A stretch of 64,000 bases of DNA from Streptomyces roseolilacinus. GTDB taxonomy: Bacteria; Actinomycetota; Actinomycetes; Streptomycetales; Streptomycetaceae. The first letter of the stretch is position 1, and each line of letters starts with the position of its first letter. Below, in pieces: positions 23,263-32,305 of the stretch. A program made the position numbers and the translations under genes. A model generated the notes under the pieces. That model made no database searches and was not told the origin of the DNA. It saw only the letters and a list, made by a program, of their open reading frames with translations. The stretch spans positions 248,001 to 312,000 of the forward strand of contig NZ_BMSV01000005.1 in NCBI RefSeq assembly GCF_014649335.1, read 5' to 3'.

Positions 23263-25298
23263 CCGGCGAGGTGTGGTGGGAGAGGGCCGCGCGCGAGGAG
23301 GAGGGCCGGATCGTCCCGGGTCCCGGACCGACCGGTGTCCAGCCCGAGCTGACCGAGGCGACCCGCGAGGCGGTCCGGGCCGGTGTGCGCGGCCGGATCG
23401 CGGGCCACACCCCGGACTGGACCGATCCCGACCGCCAGGACGCCGGGGTCGCGCTCGTCCGCCTCTTCGGCACGCAGGCCGAGCCGGTGCTCGCCCGGGT
23501 CAACCGGCTGCCGGAGAAGGTACTGGCCGAGCACCTGGTGACGGCGGGGGTGCGGCGGCGCCCGGCGGGGCCGGCGGCCGTCCTCCTGGAGTTCACCGTC
23601 AACCCGCCGGACGGCACCTCCGTCCTCGTACCGGCCGGGTTCCAGAGCGCCGCGTCCGGTCCGGCCGGGCAGGTGGTGTACGAGACGGACCGGGACCTGT
23701 ACGCCACCCCGGCCACGCTCGCCGCCCTGGTCGTCCAGGAGCGCGGGATGCGGGAGTCCCTGCCGCTGGGGCCGGCCGGGCCCGGCCGGCCGTTCGCGCC
23801 GTTCGGCCGGGACCCGGAGCCCGGCGACGGCCTGTGGATCGGGCTCTCCGGGCCGGCCGCCCCCCACCCCGGCCTCTCGCTGGGCTTCGTGGTGGCCGCC
23901 GCCCCGCCCGCGCCCGCGCGGTCCGGCGGCCCGGCATCCCTGCCGCCCGCCCCCGCGCCGCTGCTGCGCTGGGACGTGCTGGACGGCACCCGGCTGGTCC
24001 CCGCCGAGCTGGTGCGCGACTCCACGGCCGGGTTCCGGGCGAGCGGGACCGTCGAACTGCGGGTCCCGCGCACCTGGGCGCCGGGCAGCCCGCCCGGTGC
24101 CCGGCCGCGGCCCCCGCTGCGCTGGCTGCGCCTGCGGATCGCGTACGGGGCCTTCGACGGACCCGCCCCGGTGCTGTCCGGGCTGCGGCTGAACACGGTC
24201 GCCGCCACGGCCGCCCGCACGATCAGGGACGAGCCGTTGCAGCCGATCCAGGACACCGGGGGGAGCGGTTCCCGCCGCATGAGGCTCAGTCAGGCGCCCG
24301 TCCTCGCCGGGTCCGTGGTCGTCGAGGTCGACGACGATGCCGGCGCCGACGTGTTCGGCACCGCGGCCGGATCCGCCACCCGCTGGCGGGAGGTGGAGAG
24401 CCTGGCCGCCCACGGCGCCGACGACCGCGTCTTCACCGTCGACCACGAGCGCGGCGAGGTGGCCTTCGGCGACGGGGTCCACGGCGCGGCCGTACCGCCG
24501 GGCTTCCGCAACGTCCGCGCCGTCCGCTACCGGGTGGGCGGCGGCAGCGCCGGAGCCGTGCGCGCCGGCGCCGTCAACGCCGTGGTGACCGCCCTGCCGT
24601 ACGTCATCGGCGTCACCAACCCCTTCCCGTCCTCGGGGGGCACGGACGCCGAACCCGACGCCGAGACGATGCGCCGGGGCGTCGGACAGCTGCGCGCCCG
24701 GGGACGGGCCGTGGCCCCGGCCGACTACGGCCTGCTGGCCACCCGCGCGCCCGGCGCGTCGGTGGCCCGCGCCCGGGGCGTGCCCGGCCTGCACCCCGAC
24801 TTCCCCGGAGCGCCGATCCCCGGCGTCGTGGGCGTCCTCGTCGTGCCACCGGGCGACGACGGAGGGGAACCGCCGGTGCCCACCGCCGCGACCCTGCGGG
24901 CCGTCGCCGACTTCCTGACCCGCGAGGCCGCCCCCGCCGGGGTCACCGTGGTCGCGGCCCCCGCGCGGTACCGCCGCGTCGCCGTCGAGTCGCACCTCGC
25001 CCTCGACCCGGACCTCGACCGCGCCGCCGTCCTGGCGAGGGCGGGCGACGCGGTGCGCACCCACCTGGACCCGCTGCGCGGCGGGGAGGACGGCGCGGGC
25101 TGGCCGTTCGGCGGCACGCTGCGGCACACCCCGCTGGTCCGGCGCCTCCTCGCGGTCGACGGGGTCCTGGCCGTCTCCCGGCTCGCGCTCACCGTCGACG
25201 GAGTGCGGCTGCCCACCTGCACCGACCACGCGATCGGGCCCCACGAACTGGTCTGGCCCGAACGCCCGCTGCTGATCCCGGCAGGAGACCGGCCATGA
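23259..25298 (+). CDS. eCIS baseplate wedge protein, gp6/J-like (second)
   Basis: A 679-residue wedge paralogue: TPDWTDPDRQDAGVALVRLF, LPEKVLAEHLVTAGVRRRPA, HERGEVAFGDGVHGAAVPPG, YRVGGGSAGAVRAGAVNAV, RGRAVAPADYGLLATRAPGA, GWPFGGTLRHTPLVRRLLAV. The order of landmarks is that of the preceding gene (FGDG-x-x-G, then VGGG, then WPFG), with a longer central beta-rich region (RLVPAELVRDSTAGF and RLRIAYGAFDGPAPVLSGL). It belongs to the Afp11/gp6 group. GTG start, four-base overlap with both neighbours (GTGA upstream, ATGA downstream). Confidence 0.9.
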   Translation: MTGEVWWERAAREEEGRIVPGPGPTGVQPELTEATREAVRAGVRGRIAGHTPDWTDPDRQDAGVALVRLFGTQAEPVLARVNRLPEKVLAEHLVTAGVRRRPAGPAAVLLEFTVNPPDGTSVLVPAGFQSAASGPAGQVVYETDRDLYATPATLAALVVQERGMRESLPLGPAGPGRPFAPFGRDPEPGDGLWIGLSGPAAPHPGLSLGFVVAAAPPAPARSGGPASLPPAPAPLLRWDVLDGTRLVPAELVRDSTAGFRASGTVELRVPRTWAPGSPPGARPRPPLRWLRLRIAYGAFDGPAPVLSGLRLNTVAATAARTIRDEPLQPIQDTGGSGSRRMRLSQAPVLAGSVVVEVDDDAGADVFGTAAGSATRWREVESLAAHGADDRVFTVDHERGEVAFGDGVHGAAVPPGFRNVRAVRYRVGGGSAGAVRAGAVNAVVTALPYVIGVTNPFPSSGGTDAEPDAETMRRGVGQLRARGRAVAPADYGLLATRAPGASVARARGVPGLHPDFPGAPIPGVVGVLVVPPGDDGGEPPVPTAATLRAVADFLTREAAPAGVTVVAAPARYRRVAVESHLALDPDLDRAAVLARAGDAVRTHLDPLRGGEDGAGWPFGGTLRHTPLVRRLLAVDGVLAVSRLALTVDGVRLPTCTDHAIGPHELVWPERPLLIPAGDRP

Positions 25299-27256
25299 CG
25301 TGCACCCCGCTCCCCGCGACCTTCCGCCTCCTCGACGCGTACGTCGGCTGGGACGAGGCCCCCGCCGGGAGCGAGCCGGGCACGGGCGGCGTCGTCGGGT
25401 TCGACGACCCGGCCGGGATCCGGCTCGCCCACCGCGGCCCCGCGCCGGAAGGCCCCACCAGGGCCCGGCTGCTGCCGTGGTTCCCCGACCCCCGCCTCGC
25501 GCCCGGCTGCGGGCCGTGCGCCTGGTACCTGCTCGTCCCCGGCGAGCGGCTGCTGCTGCGCCGCGACGCCTGCACCGGCGCCTTCACCCCCGTGTGGCCG
25601 CCCGCCCGCCTCCCCGGCGGGCCGCGCGAGCCGGTCTCGGTCGCCGCGCGCGGACACCGGCTGGCCGTGGTGGGGACCGACCGGGTGTCCGTGTGGCGCC
25701 GGGAGGGCGCCCAGCTCGCCGGGGTGATCCGGGTGCGGCGGCCCCGCCGGGCCGCGATGGCGCCGGGCGACGAGGTCCTGATCGCCTGCCAGGGCAGCAC
25801 CGACCTGCGCCGGTTCGACTCGACGGGCGGCTTCCGCGGCGTGCTGCGCACCGGCGCCCGGGGCGAGGTCGTCGGCCTGCGCACCGGGCCGGGGCGGACG
25901 GTGTGGCTGCTCACCGACGACGGCACCCGGCTGAGCGTCCACCGGGGCGGCCCCGGCCGGCCCTTCCGCACCGCCACCGTGGAGGAACTGGCGGCACAAC
26001 TGCCGCCGTCCACGCTCACCTCGGCGACCGAGGACGGCTTCTGCCTGGACGAGGAGGGCCCGGACGGCCCCGAGACCCGCTGCCACACCTGGCGGGGCCT
26101 GCCCCGGGACGCCGGGCCGCCGGCGACCGACGTGTACGTGACCGGCGGCTCCTACGTCACCACCCTGATCGACAGCGGTATCCCGCGCTGCCGCTGGCAC
26201 CGGGTGCGCGTCGACGCCGACGTGCCGGCCGGCACGTCGGTCCGCACCGAGATCGTGGTGACCGAGGACGGCCACCACGAGGAGAGCGACTGGCAGGCCG
26301 CCGCCCCGGGCGTGGGGGACTTCCTCGTCGACCAGCCGCCCGGCCGCTTCCTGCGGCTGAGGCTCCGGCTGTCGGGCGACGGCGGCGCGACTCCGGTGGT
26401 GCACCGGATCCGGCTGGACTTCCCCCGGACCACCAGCGCCGACCTGCTGCCGCCCGCCTTCCGCCAGGACCCCGCGGCCGACGACTTCACCGAGCGCTTC
26501 CTGTCGCTGTTCGACGCCACCTTCGCCGAACTCGACCGCGCCATCGAGCGGTACCCGGCCCTCCTCGACCCGGCGGGCGTGCCCGACCGGGTGCTGCCGT
26601 GGCTCGCCGGCCTGCTGGGCCTGTCGTTCGAGGCGGGCTGGGACGCGCGGACCCGCCGCGCCCTGCTGGCCGCGGCCCCGGAGCTGTACCGGCGCCGCGG
26701 CACGCCGTGGGCGCTGCGGGAGGCGGTGCGCATCGTGTTCGGGGTGGCCCCGGTCGTCGACGAGCAGGCGGCCGACCGGCGCTGGGCGCGGCTGCGGGCG
26801 GCCCCCGGCGGCGCCGGGCCGGACCGGGGGCTCGGCTCCGTCAGGCTGTTCGGCCGGTCGGCGAGCCGCTTCCGGGTCGGCGGTTCGGCCCTGGGCGCGG
26901 CGCCGCTGCGCGCGTTCGGCGATCCGGACGCCGACCCGCTCACCGCCCACGCGCACCGGTTCCGGGTGCTCCTGCCCGACGGATCGGCGGACGTACGGGC
27001 GCTGCGGCGGCTGGTGGAGCGCCAGGCGCCCGCGCACACGGTGGGGTCGGTGCGGACCGGCGGCGCCGGCTTCGTCGTCGGCTCCCGCTCCACGGTCGGC
27101 GTGGACACCGCGTTCGTCCCGCTGCCGGTCCCCGTGCTCGGTGGCTCGCTGCGGCTGAACCGCGACGGGGTGCTCAGGCCGGGACCCAGAGGATCGCGCC
27201 GAGGGGTGGGTGTGGGAGTCGTCTCCGCCGTCGGTGTGCATACGCAAGTGACCTGA
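25295..27256 (+). CDS. eCIS tail-I-like protein with N-terminal propeller-like region (Afp12-type)
   Basis: A 653-residue protein with two parts. Residues about 85-290 have short repeated strands (VSVAARGHRLAVVGTDRVSV, MAPGDEVLIACQGSTDLRRF, TVWLLTDDGTRLSVHRGG) resembling a beta-propeller. Residues about 385-600 match the phage tail-protein-I region (LLPPAFRQDPAADDFTERFL, FDATFAELDRAIERYPALLD, VLPWLAGLLGLSFEAGWDAR, LYRRRGTPWALREAVRIVFG), which in phage P2 links wedges to fibres. This is the usual baseplate periphery protein downstream of the gp6-like pair. The ATG overlaps the upstream stop. The C-terminus is Gly/Val-rich. Confidence 0.85.
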   Translation: MTCTPLPATFRLLDAYVGWDEAPAGSEPGTGGVVGFDDPAGIRLAHRGPAPEGPTRARLLPWFPDPRLAPGCGPCAWYLLVPGERLLLRRDACTGAFTPVWPPARLPGGPREPVSVAARGHRLAVVGTDRVSVWRREGAQLAGVIRVRRPRRAAMAPGDEVLIACQGSTDLRRFDSTGGFRGVLRTGARGEVVGLRTGPGRTVWLLTDDGTRLSVHRGGPGRPFRTATVEELAAQLPPSTLTSATEDGFCLDEEGPDGPETRCHTWRGLPRDAGPPATDVYVTGGSYVTTLIDSGIPRCRWHRVRVDADVPAGTSVRTEIVVTEDGHHEESDWQAAAPGVGDFLVDQPPGRFLRLRLRLSGDGGATPVVHRIRLDFPRTTSADLLPPAFRQDPAADDFTERFLSLFDATFAELDRAIERYPALLDPAGVPDRVLPWLAGLLGLSFEAGWDARTRRALLAAAPELYRRRGTPWALREAVRIVFGVAPVVDEQAADRRWARLRAAPGGAGPDRGLGSVRLFGRSASRFRVGGSALGAAPLRAFGDPDADPLTAHAHRFRVLLPDGSADVRALRRLVERQAPAHTVGSVRTGGAGFVVGSRSTVGVDTAFVPLPVPVLGGSLRLNRDGVLRPGPRGSRRGVGVGVVSAVGVHTQVT

Positions 27257-27268
27257 GAGGACGGGGAG

Positions 27269-28582
27269 ATGACCGATACGGGAACACCGGCGGCAGCGGG
27301 GCCCGACGTGCCGCCGCTGCGCAGGCTGCGGTACTTCCACGGCCAGATGCTGGGCGCCCGGGACTTCCAGCGCGAGCAGGCGTACCACCTCGAGAAGGCC
27401 AGGCTGCGCATGCGCGGCCTGCTCGGCTACGGCGTGGTGTGCGGCCTGTTCGTGGAGCCGGTGCCGCCGGACGACGACTGCCCGCCCGGCGGCGGGTACC
27501 CGGCGGACGACGGGAACCCGGCGGACGACGGGCACGCCGCGGACGGCGGGCACGCGGGGGAGGCCGGCGGGCGCACGGCGGAGGCCGACGGATCCGCGCC
27601 GGCCGGGGAGAGCGGCGCGGAAGCGGAGCACGCCCGGCGCAGGGCCAGGGTGAGGCTCACCTCCGGCCTCGCCGTGGACTGCGAGGGCAACGAGGTCGTG
27701 GTACGGGGCGGTTGTGTGATCGACCTGTGGAAGGCGCTGCCCCGCCACGAGCGGGACACCGACACGGTCTGGGTCGGCGTCCGCTACGCCGAGCGGCCCG
27801 TCGAGGCCACCCGCGCCGTCTACGACGACGGCTGCGCGGACACCTCCGACTGCGAGTTCGGCTGGACCGAGGAGTGCTACAGGGTCTGCGTCACCGGTTG
27901 CGAGCCGCCGGTGGACGAACGCTGCGACACCTGCTGCTCGCGGTGCGAGCACAAGGTGCTGTGGCTGGCGCGGATCGACCGCGTGGACTGGCACGAGCCG
28001 GTGCGCCGGGACCGGATCCACATGAACGTGCGCCGCCCGTTCGGCCGCCACGTGCCCACGGTGATCACCGGGATCAACTGGATCCACGGACACACCTACA
28101 CCGTCGACGAGGCCAAGGCGCTGCTCGGCACCCAGAACGAGGACGCCGGGCTGGTGGTGCGCTTCTCCGGCGACGTGCGCACCGACTGCCTGCGGCCCGG
28201 AGTGGTGGAGCTCCAGGTGATCGAGGGCGGCAGCGGCCGCAACGCCTCCACCTGGTACATGGGCGGCACGTTCGCCGAACCGGACGACGGCTGCGGCGAG
28301 TTCACGCGGGGGTTCCGCTACCGCCAGACCACGCGCGAGACGCTCCAGGACGGCGACCGCGTCATGATCACCGTCCGTGCCGCGTTCGTCCTGGACCGCT
28401 GCCGCCGCCCGGTCGACGGCACCCACGTCGGCGGACGCGTACCGACCATCGACGCCCGCGCGGACGCCCCCGGGGCCCGCGGCGGATGCGACCTCCCCCC
28501 GTCGGGCGTCGGTCCCTGGACGTCCGGCACCGGCGCGGGCGGGGACGTCTTCGAGAGCTGGTTCTTCGTGAAGGAGCGCTGA
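27269..28582 (+). CDS. eCIS-associated unknown with shared N-terminal module, Cys-rich
   Basis: A 437-residue protein. The N-terminal module LRYFHGQMLGARDFQREQAY, then RLRMRGLLGYGVVCGLFV, then SGLAVDCEGNEVVV, recurs in the next two gene products. A Pro/Asp/Gly low-complexity insert (PADDGNPADDGHAADGGHAG) splits the module. Residues about 190-235 hold nine Cys in some 45 residues (DGCADTSDCEFGWTEECYRV, CVTGCEPPVDERCDTCCSRC), which suggests metal binding or disulphides. Later strands, WYMGGTFAEPDDGCGEF and RVMITVRAAFVLDRC, look structural. No signal peptide. Function unknown; the position between baseplate and tape-measure genes suggests a particle component such as a decoration or fibre-like part. 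Confidence 0.75.
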   Translation: MTDTGTPAAAGPDVPPLRRLRYFHGQMLGARDFQREQAYHLEKARLRMRGLLGYGVVCGLFVEPVPPDDDCPPGGGYPADDGNPADDGHAADGGHAGEAGGRTAEADGSAPAGESGAEAEHARRRARVRLTSGLAVDCEGNEVVVRGGCVIDLWKALPRHERDTDTVWVGVRYAERPVEATRAVYDDGCADTSDCEFGWTEECYRVCVTGCEPPVDERCDTCCSRCEHKVLWLARIDRVDWHEPVRRDRIHMNVRRPFGRHVPTVITGINWIHGHTYTVDEAKALLGTQNEDAGLVVRFSGDVRTDCLRPGVVELQVIEGGSGRNASTWYMGGTFAEPDDGCGEFTRGFRYRQTTRETLQDGDRVMITVRAAFVLDRCRRPVDGTHVGGRVPTIDARADAPGARGGCDLPPSGVGPWTSGTGAGGDVFESWFFVKER

Positions 28583-28584
28583 TC

Positions 28585-30636
28585 ATGCGAACAGACTGCG
28601 GATGCGGCTGCGGTGGTGACGCCACCCGGACCTCCGCCTTCGTGCGCCCTCGCTTCTTCGCGGGCCAACTGCTGACCGAGGACGACCTCGGCCTCCTGGT
28701 CGACTACACGACCGCGAAGGACAGGCTGCGCAACCGCTCCCTGTACGGACCGGGCGTCGTCTGCGGCCTCGGCGTCACCTGCGCCCCCTGCGGCGGCGGA
28801 ACCGTGGCGGTGCACCCCGGGCACGCGCTCGACTGCGCCGGGAACGACATCGTGGTGCCCTGCACGGAACAGGTCGACGTGCGCGCCCTGGTCCGGGAAC
28901 AGCGCGTCGCCGCCCTCGGCGTGGACTGCGGCGAGGACTGCGACGAGGAGGGCGGGCGCCGCTACGGCCTCTACGTGCGCTACCAGGAGCTCCCCGTCGA
29001 ACCGGTGGCCCCGTACGCCACGGAGGAGCCCTGCTCCTCGCCGGGCTGCGTGCCCTCCCGGATCCAGGAGGGGTTCCGCTTCGTCGTCAGGTGCGACGAC
29101 GCCGAGGACCACCGCCACAACCCCGGCACCCGCCTGCTCGCCGGCATCGGCGACCTCGCCCGGGCCGACCGGGCACGCACCCGGGACCGGCGGCTCGGCC
29201 ACTACCTCGACGCCCTGTCCGCCGCCGCGGCCGGCACGGGCCGGACGTTCCGCCTCGACGCCGCCGACGCCGGGCGCTACGCCGCGTCCCTGGCGTGGCT
29301 GCGGGAGAACACGGCCGGCGAGGGCCCCCCGCCCCCGCCGGCGGCCCGCGAGATGACCGAGCACGTCCGCGCGCTCGCCAGTGCCGTGGCCCGCTTCGAC
29401 ACCCACGACGCGGCCGGGCGGGACCGGCTCACGAGGGAGTACCCGGACCTCGCCACGGTCCGGGAGGCCCGGGGCGTCCTGGGCGCGGCGTGCGACCGGC
29501 TCGACGGCACCGACACGGAGGCGGTGTGGCCCGACCCGCTGCGCCGCACGCTCGCCCGCGCCGTCGTCACCGAGACGGCCGCCCGGGTCGTACCGGAGCG
29601 GGGCGACGCCGACGCGCCGCTGGAAGTGCGCATGCTGGCCCAGGGCACCCCGCTGAGCCACGCGCTGCGGGCGGAGTTCCGGGCGGACCTCGGCCTGGTC
29701 CGGGAGTGGCTGCTGGGCCGCCTGGACCGGGCGGGCGAGAGCGGCGACTGCCGGCTGCGCGCGGAGGTCGCCGCCGTCGACGCGCCACCACCGCTGCCGG
29801 CCCCGCCCCGGGACAGCACGGAGAAGGCCACCGTCGCCGAGGTGCAGCGGATCGCCGAAGCGGCGGCGGCCCTGACCACCGCCCTGCGGCGCTTCCTGAC
29901 CGACACGGCGTGCGCCACGCTCAACCCGCCCTGCGGCGACTGCGCGGACGCCGACGTCCTGCTCGCCCACCTGGAACTGGACGGCTGCGACGTCGTACGG
30001 GTCTGCTCGGCCACCCGCGAGCAGGTGCTGCCGGGCGGTTCGGCGTACGGCGAGTGGCTGCCCAAGCTCTACCGGCTGCGGGAACTGGCCGAACGGCTGT
30101 GCTGCCGGCCCGTGCCCCGGCACCGCGGGCCGGCGCTCCCCCCGGACGGCGACGTGGTGCGCCCGTACGCCGAGGGGCTGCTCGGCGACTGGCCGCGCAC
30201 CGGGGACCTGGAGGAGATGCTGTCCCTGCTGCTCACCCCCGCCCCCGGGGAGACACCGCCCAAGGCGCTGCACGAACAGGTCTACACGACGCCCAGCGAA
30301 GTGACCGACAGCATGCACGAACTGGCCGCGCTGCGGACGCACGTCGCCGACCTGACCGCCGCGCTGGAGGGGCTGCGCACCCAGCTGGCCGGCGCGCGGA
30401 CCCAGATGGCCCGCCTCCGGGAGCAGGTCCCGGAACGGCTCGGGCCGCGCCTCGCGGAACTCGAGGGAGCGTCGGACCGGGCGCCCGGCCGGGACCCCGA
30501 CGGGACGCCGGACGGGACGCGGGGGGACCCGCCGGGCGGGGCGGCGGGGGAGCCGTCCGGCCAGGACGGGCCCGCCGGGCCCCCGGCCAGGCGCACCCGC
30601 CCCTCCCGTAACCGGAAGACCGGGGAGGCGCCGTGA
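28585..30636 (+). CDS. eCIS-associated unknown with shared N-terminal module and long helical region
   Basis: A 683-residue protein starting MRTDCGCGCGGD. The shared module reads RPRFFAGQLLTEDDLGLLVD, RLRNRSLYGPGVVCGLGVT, and HPGHALDCAGNDIVV. Extra Cys clusters follow (CAPCGGG, DCGEDCDEE, NPPCGDCADAD). From about 200 to 600 it is mostly helical (ARTRDRRLGHYLDALSAAAA, TEHVRALASAVARFDTHD, VQRIAEAAAALTTALRRFL), and residues about 575-620 look like a coiled coil (MHELAALRTHVADLTAALEG and LAGARTQMARLREQVPER). The tail is Gly/Pro/Asp-rich and disordered. The ATG has AAGGAG upstream. Family function unknown; paralogous in its N-terminus to both neighbours. Confidence 0.75.
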   Translation: MRTDCGCGCGGDATRTSAFVRPRFFAGQLLTEDDLGLLVDYTTAKDRLRNRSLYGPGVVCGLGVTCAPCGGGTVAVHPGHALDCAGNDIVVPCTEQVDVRALVREQRVAALGVDCGEDCDEEGGRRYGLYVRYQELPVEPVAPYATEEPCSSPGCVPSRIQEGFRFVVRCDDAEDHRHNPGTRLLAGIGDLARADRARTRDRRLGHYLDALSAAAAGTGRTFRLDAADAGRYAASLAWLRENTAGEGPPPPPAAREMTEHVRALASAVARFDTHDAAGRDRLTREYPDLATVREARGVLGAACDRLDGTDTEAVWPDPLRRTLARAVVTETAARVVPERGDADAPLEVRMLAQGTPLSHALRAEFRADLGLVREWLLGRLDRAGESGDCRLRAEVAAVDAPPPLPAPPRDSTEKATVAEVQRIAEAAAALTTALRRFLTDTACATLNPPCGDCADADVLLAHLELDGCDVVRVCSATREQVLPGGSAYGEWLPKLYRLRELAERLCCRPVPRHRGPALPPDGDVVRPYAEGLLGDWPRTGDLEEMLSLLLTPAPGETPPKALHEQVYTTPSEVTDSMHELAALRTHVADLTAALEGLRTQLAGARTQMARLREQVPERLGPRLAELEGASDRAPGRDPDGTPDGTRGDPPGGAAGEPSGQDGPAGPPARRTRPSRNRKTGEAP

Positions 30637-31772
30637 CCGGCCCGCTGCGCCCCGCCTTCCACGAGGGCCAGGTACTGGCCGCCGCGGACCTGTCGGCCAC
30701 CGTGGAGTACGCGCGCGGCCTGGCCGTCCGGCACGCCCGGCACCTGCACGAGTGGGGCATCGCCGAGGGGCTCGGCCTGGTCGCCGAGCCCCGCACCGAC
30801 CCGCTGACCGACGCCCGCCACGCCGAGGTGAGGGTGGAGCCGGGGATCGCGGTCGACGGCACCGGCCGCGAGGTGGTCGTCACCGAGCCGGTCGTGCTGC
30901 GCGAGAGCGACTTCGAGGAGGTCAACGGCGCGGACCGGCCCACGGACGAGCCCTACCCGGTCTTCCTCACCGCGACCGACCGGAAACCGGGCGGGACCCC
31001 CGGGCCCGTCTCCTGCGCCGGCGGCGCCACCGGGACGCGCGTGGAGGAGTCGTACCAGATCCTCTTCGGGCGCCTCGGCGACGAACGGCTGGTCGAGGAG
31101 CAGCGGCCGCCCGCGGTCGGCGCCCCACCGGCCGCCCCGCCCGCCCGCTGGCTCGTCCTGCTCGGCTACGTCCGCTGGACGGACGGCCACTTCGGCGGCG
31201 TGGAGACCGAGGCGCGCGGAGTGGGGGTGCGCTTCACGGGCGTGCGCGCCGACACCGTCGCGGCCCGCTCCGGCTCGCTCACCCTGCGGACGGGCCCGGT
31301 GGTCCGGGAGGGCGAGCCCGCGCTCGTGCTGTCCGGCGGCGACCAGCCGGGCCTGGTCTTCGGCCTGTACCGGGGCGGCGGCACCGTCGCCCCGCTGATG
31401 ACCGTCGCCGCCAACGGCAACCTCACCGTCGAGGGCAGCTTCAGCGGCCGGATGCCGGCCGGCAGCACCCTGGTGACGTCCGGCACCGCCACCGACGGGA
31501 TGCTGCTGCCGCTGCCCGCCGGCGTCACCCCGGAGCAGGTCGCCGACGGCCGGGTCGTGGTCCACGTGCGGCTGACCCCGCGCACACCCCCGACCGCGAC
31601 GGACTCCACGCTGGTCAGCACGGTCGAGGCGGCCGTGGACGACGAGCGCAGGGTCAGGTGCCGGACGCGTCTGTACGACCCACTGGCCGTCCCGGCCTCG
31701 GTCGTCGAACGGCCCGGGGCCGTCGACTTCCTCGTCCTGGCGACGGTCGCGGCGACGAACGGCGGTGCCTGA
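30633..31772 (+). CDS. eCIS-associated unknown with shared N-terminal module (third)
   Basis: A 379-residue protein. The module reads LRPAFHEGQVLAAADLSATV, ARHLHEWGIAEGLGLVAE, and EPGIAVDGTGREVVVTEPVV, matching the two preceding proteins (F-x-GQ-x-L, then G-I/V-x-x-GL, then G-x-A-x-D-x-x-G-x-E/D-V/I-V-V). It lacks their Cys clusters. The C-terminal half has FGLYRGGGTVAPLMTVAANG and LTVEGSFSGRMPAG, a pattern found in phage fibre and receptor-binding proteins where a short strand repeat leads into a peptide tail, so it might form a fibre-like appendage (inference). The GTG overlaps the upstream stop (GTGA). Confidence 0.72.
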   Translation: MTGPLRPAFHEGQVLAAADLSATVEYARGLAVRHARHLHEWGIAEGLGLVAEPRTDPLTDARHAEVRVEPGIAVDGTGREVVVTEPVVLRESDFEEVNGADRPTDEPYPVFLTATDRKPGGTPGPVSCAGGATGTRVEESYQILFGRLGDERLVEEQRPPAVGAPPAAPPARWLVLLGYVRWTDGHFGGVETEARGVGVRFTGVRADTVAARSGSLTLRTGPVVREGEPALVLSGGDQPGLVFGLYRGGGTVAPLMTVAANGNLTVEGSFSGRMPAGSTLVTSGTATDGMLLPLPAGVTPEQVADGRVVVHVRLTPRTPPTATDSTLVSTVEAAVDDERRVRCRTRLYDPLAVPASVVERPGAVDFLVLATVAATNGGA

Positions 31773-31774
31773 CG

Positions 31775-32305
31775 ATGGCCCTCACCGTGGTGTACGCGGC
31801 CGACACCGGCCACGTGGTGGGCGCGCTGGCCCTGACCGGCGCCGCCGCCCCCGTCGACGCCGCCGCGCTCGTCGGGCGCGCGCTGCCGCTGCGGGTCGCC
31901 CTCGGCGGCGGCCGCACCGCCATCCTTCCGCTGAACGCCGGGGAACTCGCCGTGGCGACCGTGGACGAGGAACCGGAGGTCCTCACCGACCCGCTGGCCT
32001 TCGCGGTCGAGCTGACCGCCGAGGGCGCGCCCAGGCCCGCGCTGCTGCGCCTGGCCGAGTGGGGCGGCGGCGTCGCGCTGGCGGCGGACGGCCTCACCGT
32101 CACCGTCCGGGTCGCGGCGGCCCGGCCCGCCCGGGTGGTCGCCCTGGTCTCCGACGACCAGGACACCCGGGTGCTCGCCGGGGAGATCCCCGCCCAGCAG
32201 GACCGGGTGAAACTGCCCGTGACCCTCGCCCCGGGCAGCACGCACGGCGTGCTGGTGCTCGTGGCGGGCTGGGCGGGCCGCCTGGAGAAGGCGGGGGTGA
32301 CGTGA
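31775..32305 (+). CDS. eCIS-associated hypothetical protein, 176 aa
   Basis: A 176-residue beta-rich protein: TVVYAADTGHVVGALALTGA, ALPLRVALGGGRTAILPLNA, EVLTDPLAFAVELTAEGA, LAADGLTVTVRVAAARPARV, VALVSDDQDTRVLAG. Ala/Val/Leu-rich, no Cys, no signal or membrane segment. I do not recognise the family. It lies two bases after the third shared-module protein, and its stop overlaps the tape-measure gene (GTGA), so it is surely translated with the eCIS. Its use as a particle component, chaperone or assembly factor cannot be decided from sequence. Confidence 0.65.
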   Translation: MALTVVYAADTGHVVGALALTGAAAPVDAAALVGRALPLRVALGGGRTAILPLNAGELAVATVDEEPEVLTDPLAFAVELTAEGAPRPALLRLAEWGGGVALAADGLTVTVRVAAARPARVVALVSDDQDTRVLAGEIPAQQDRVKLPVTLAPGSTHGVLVLVAGWAGRLEKAGVT

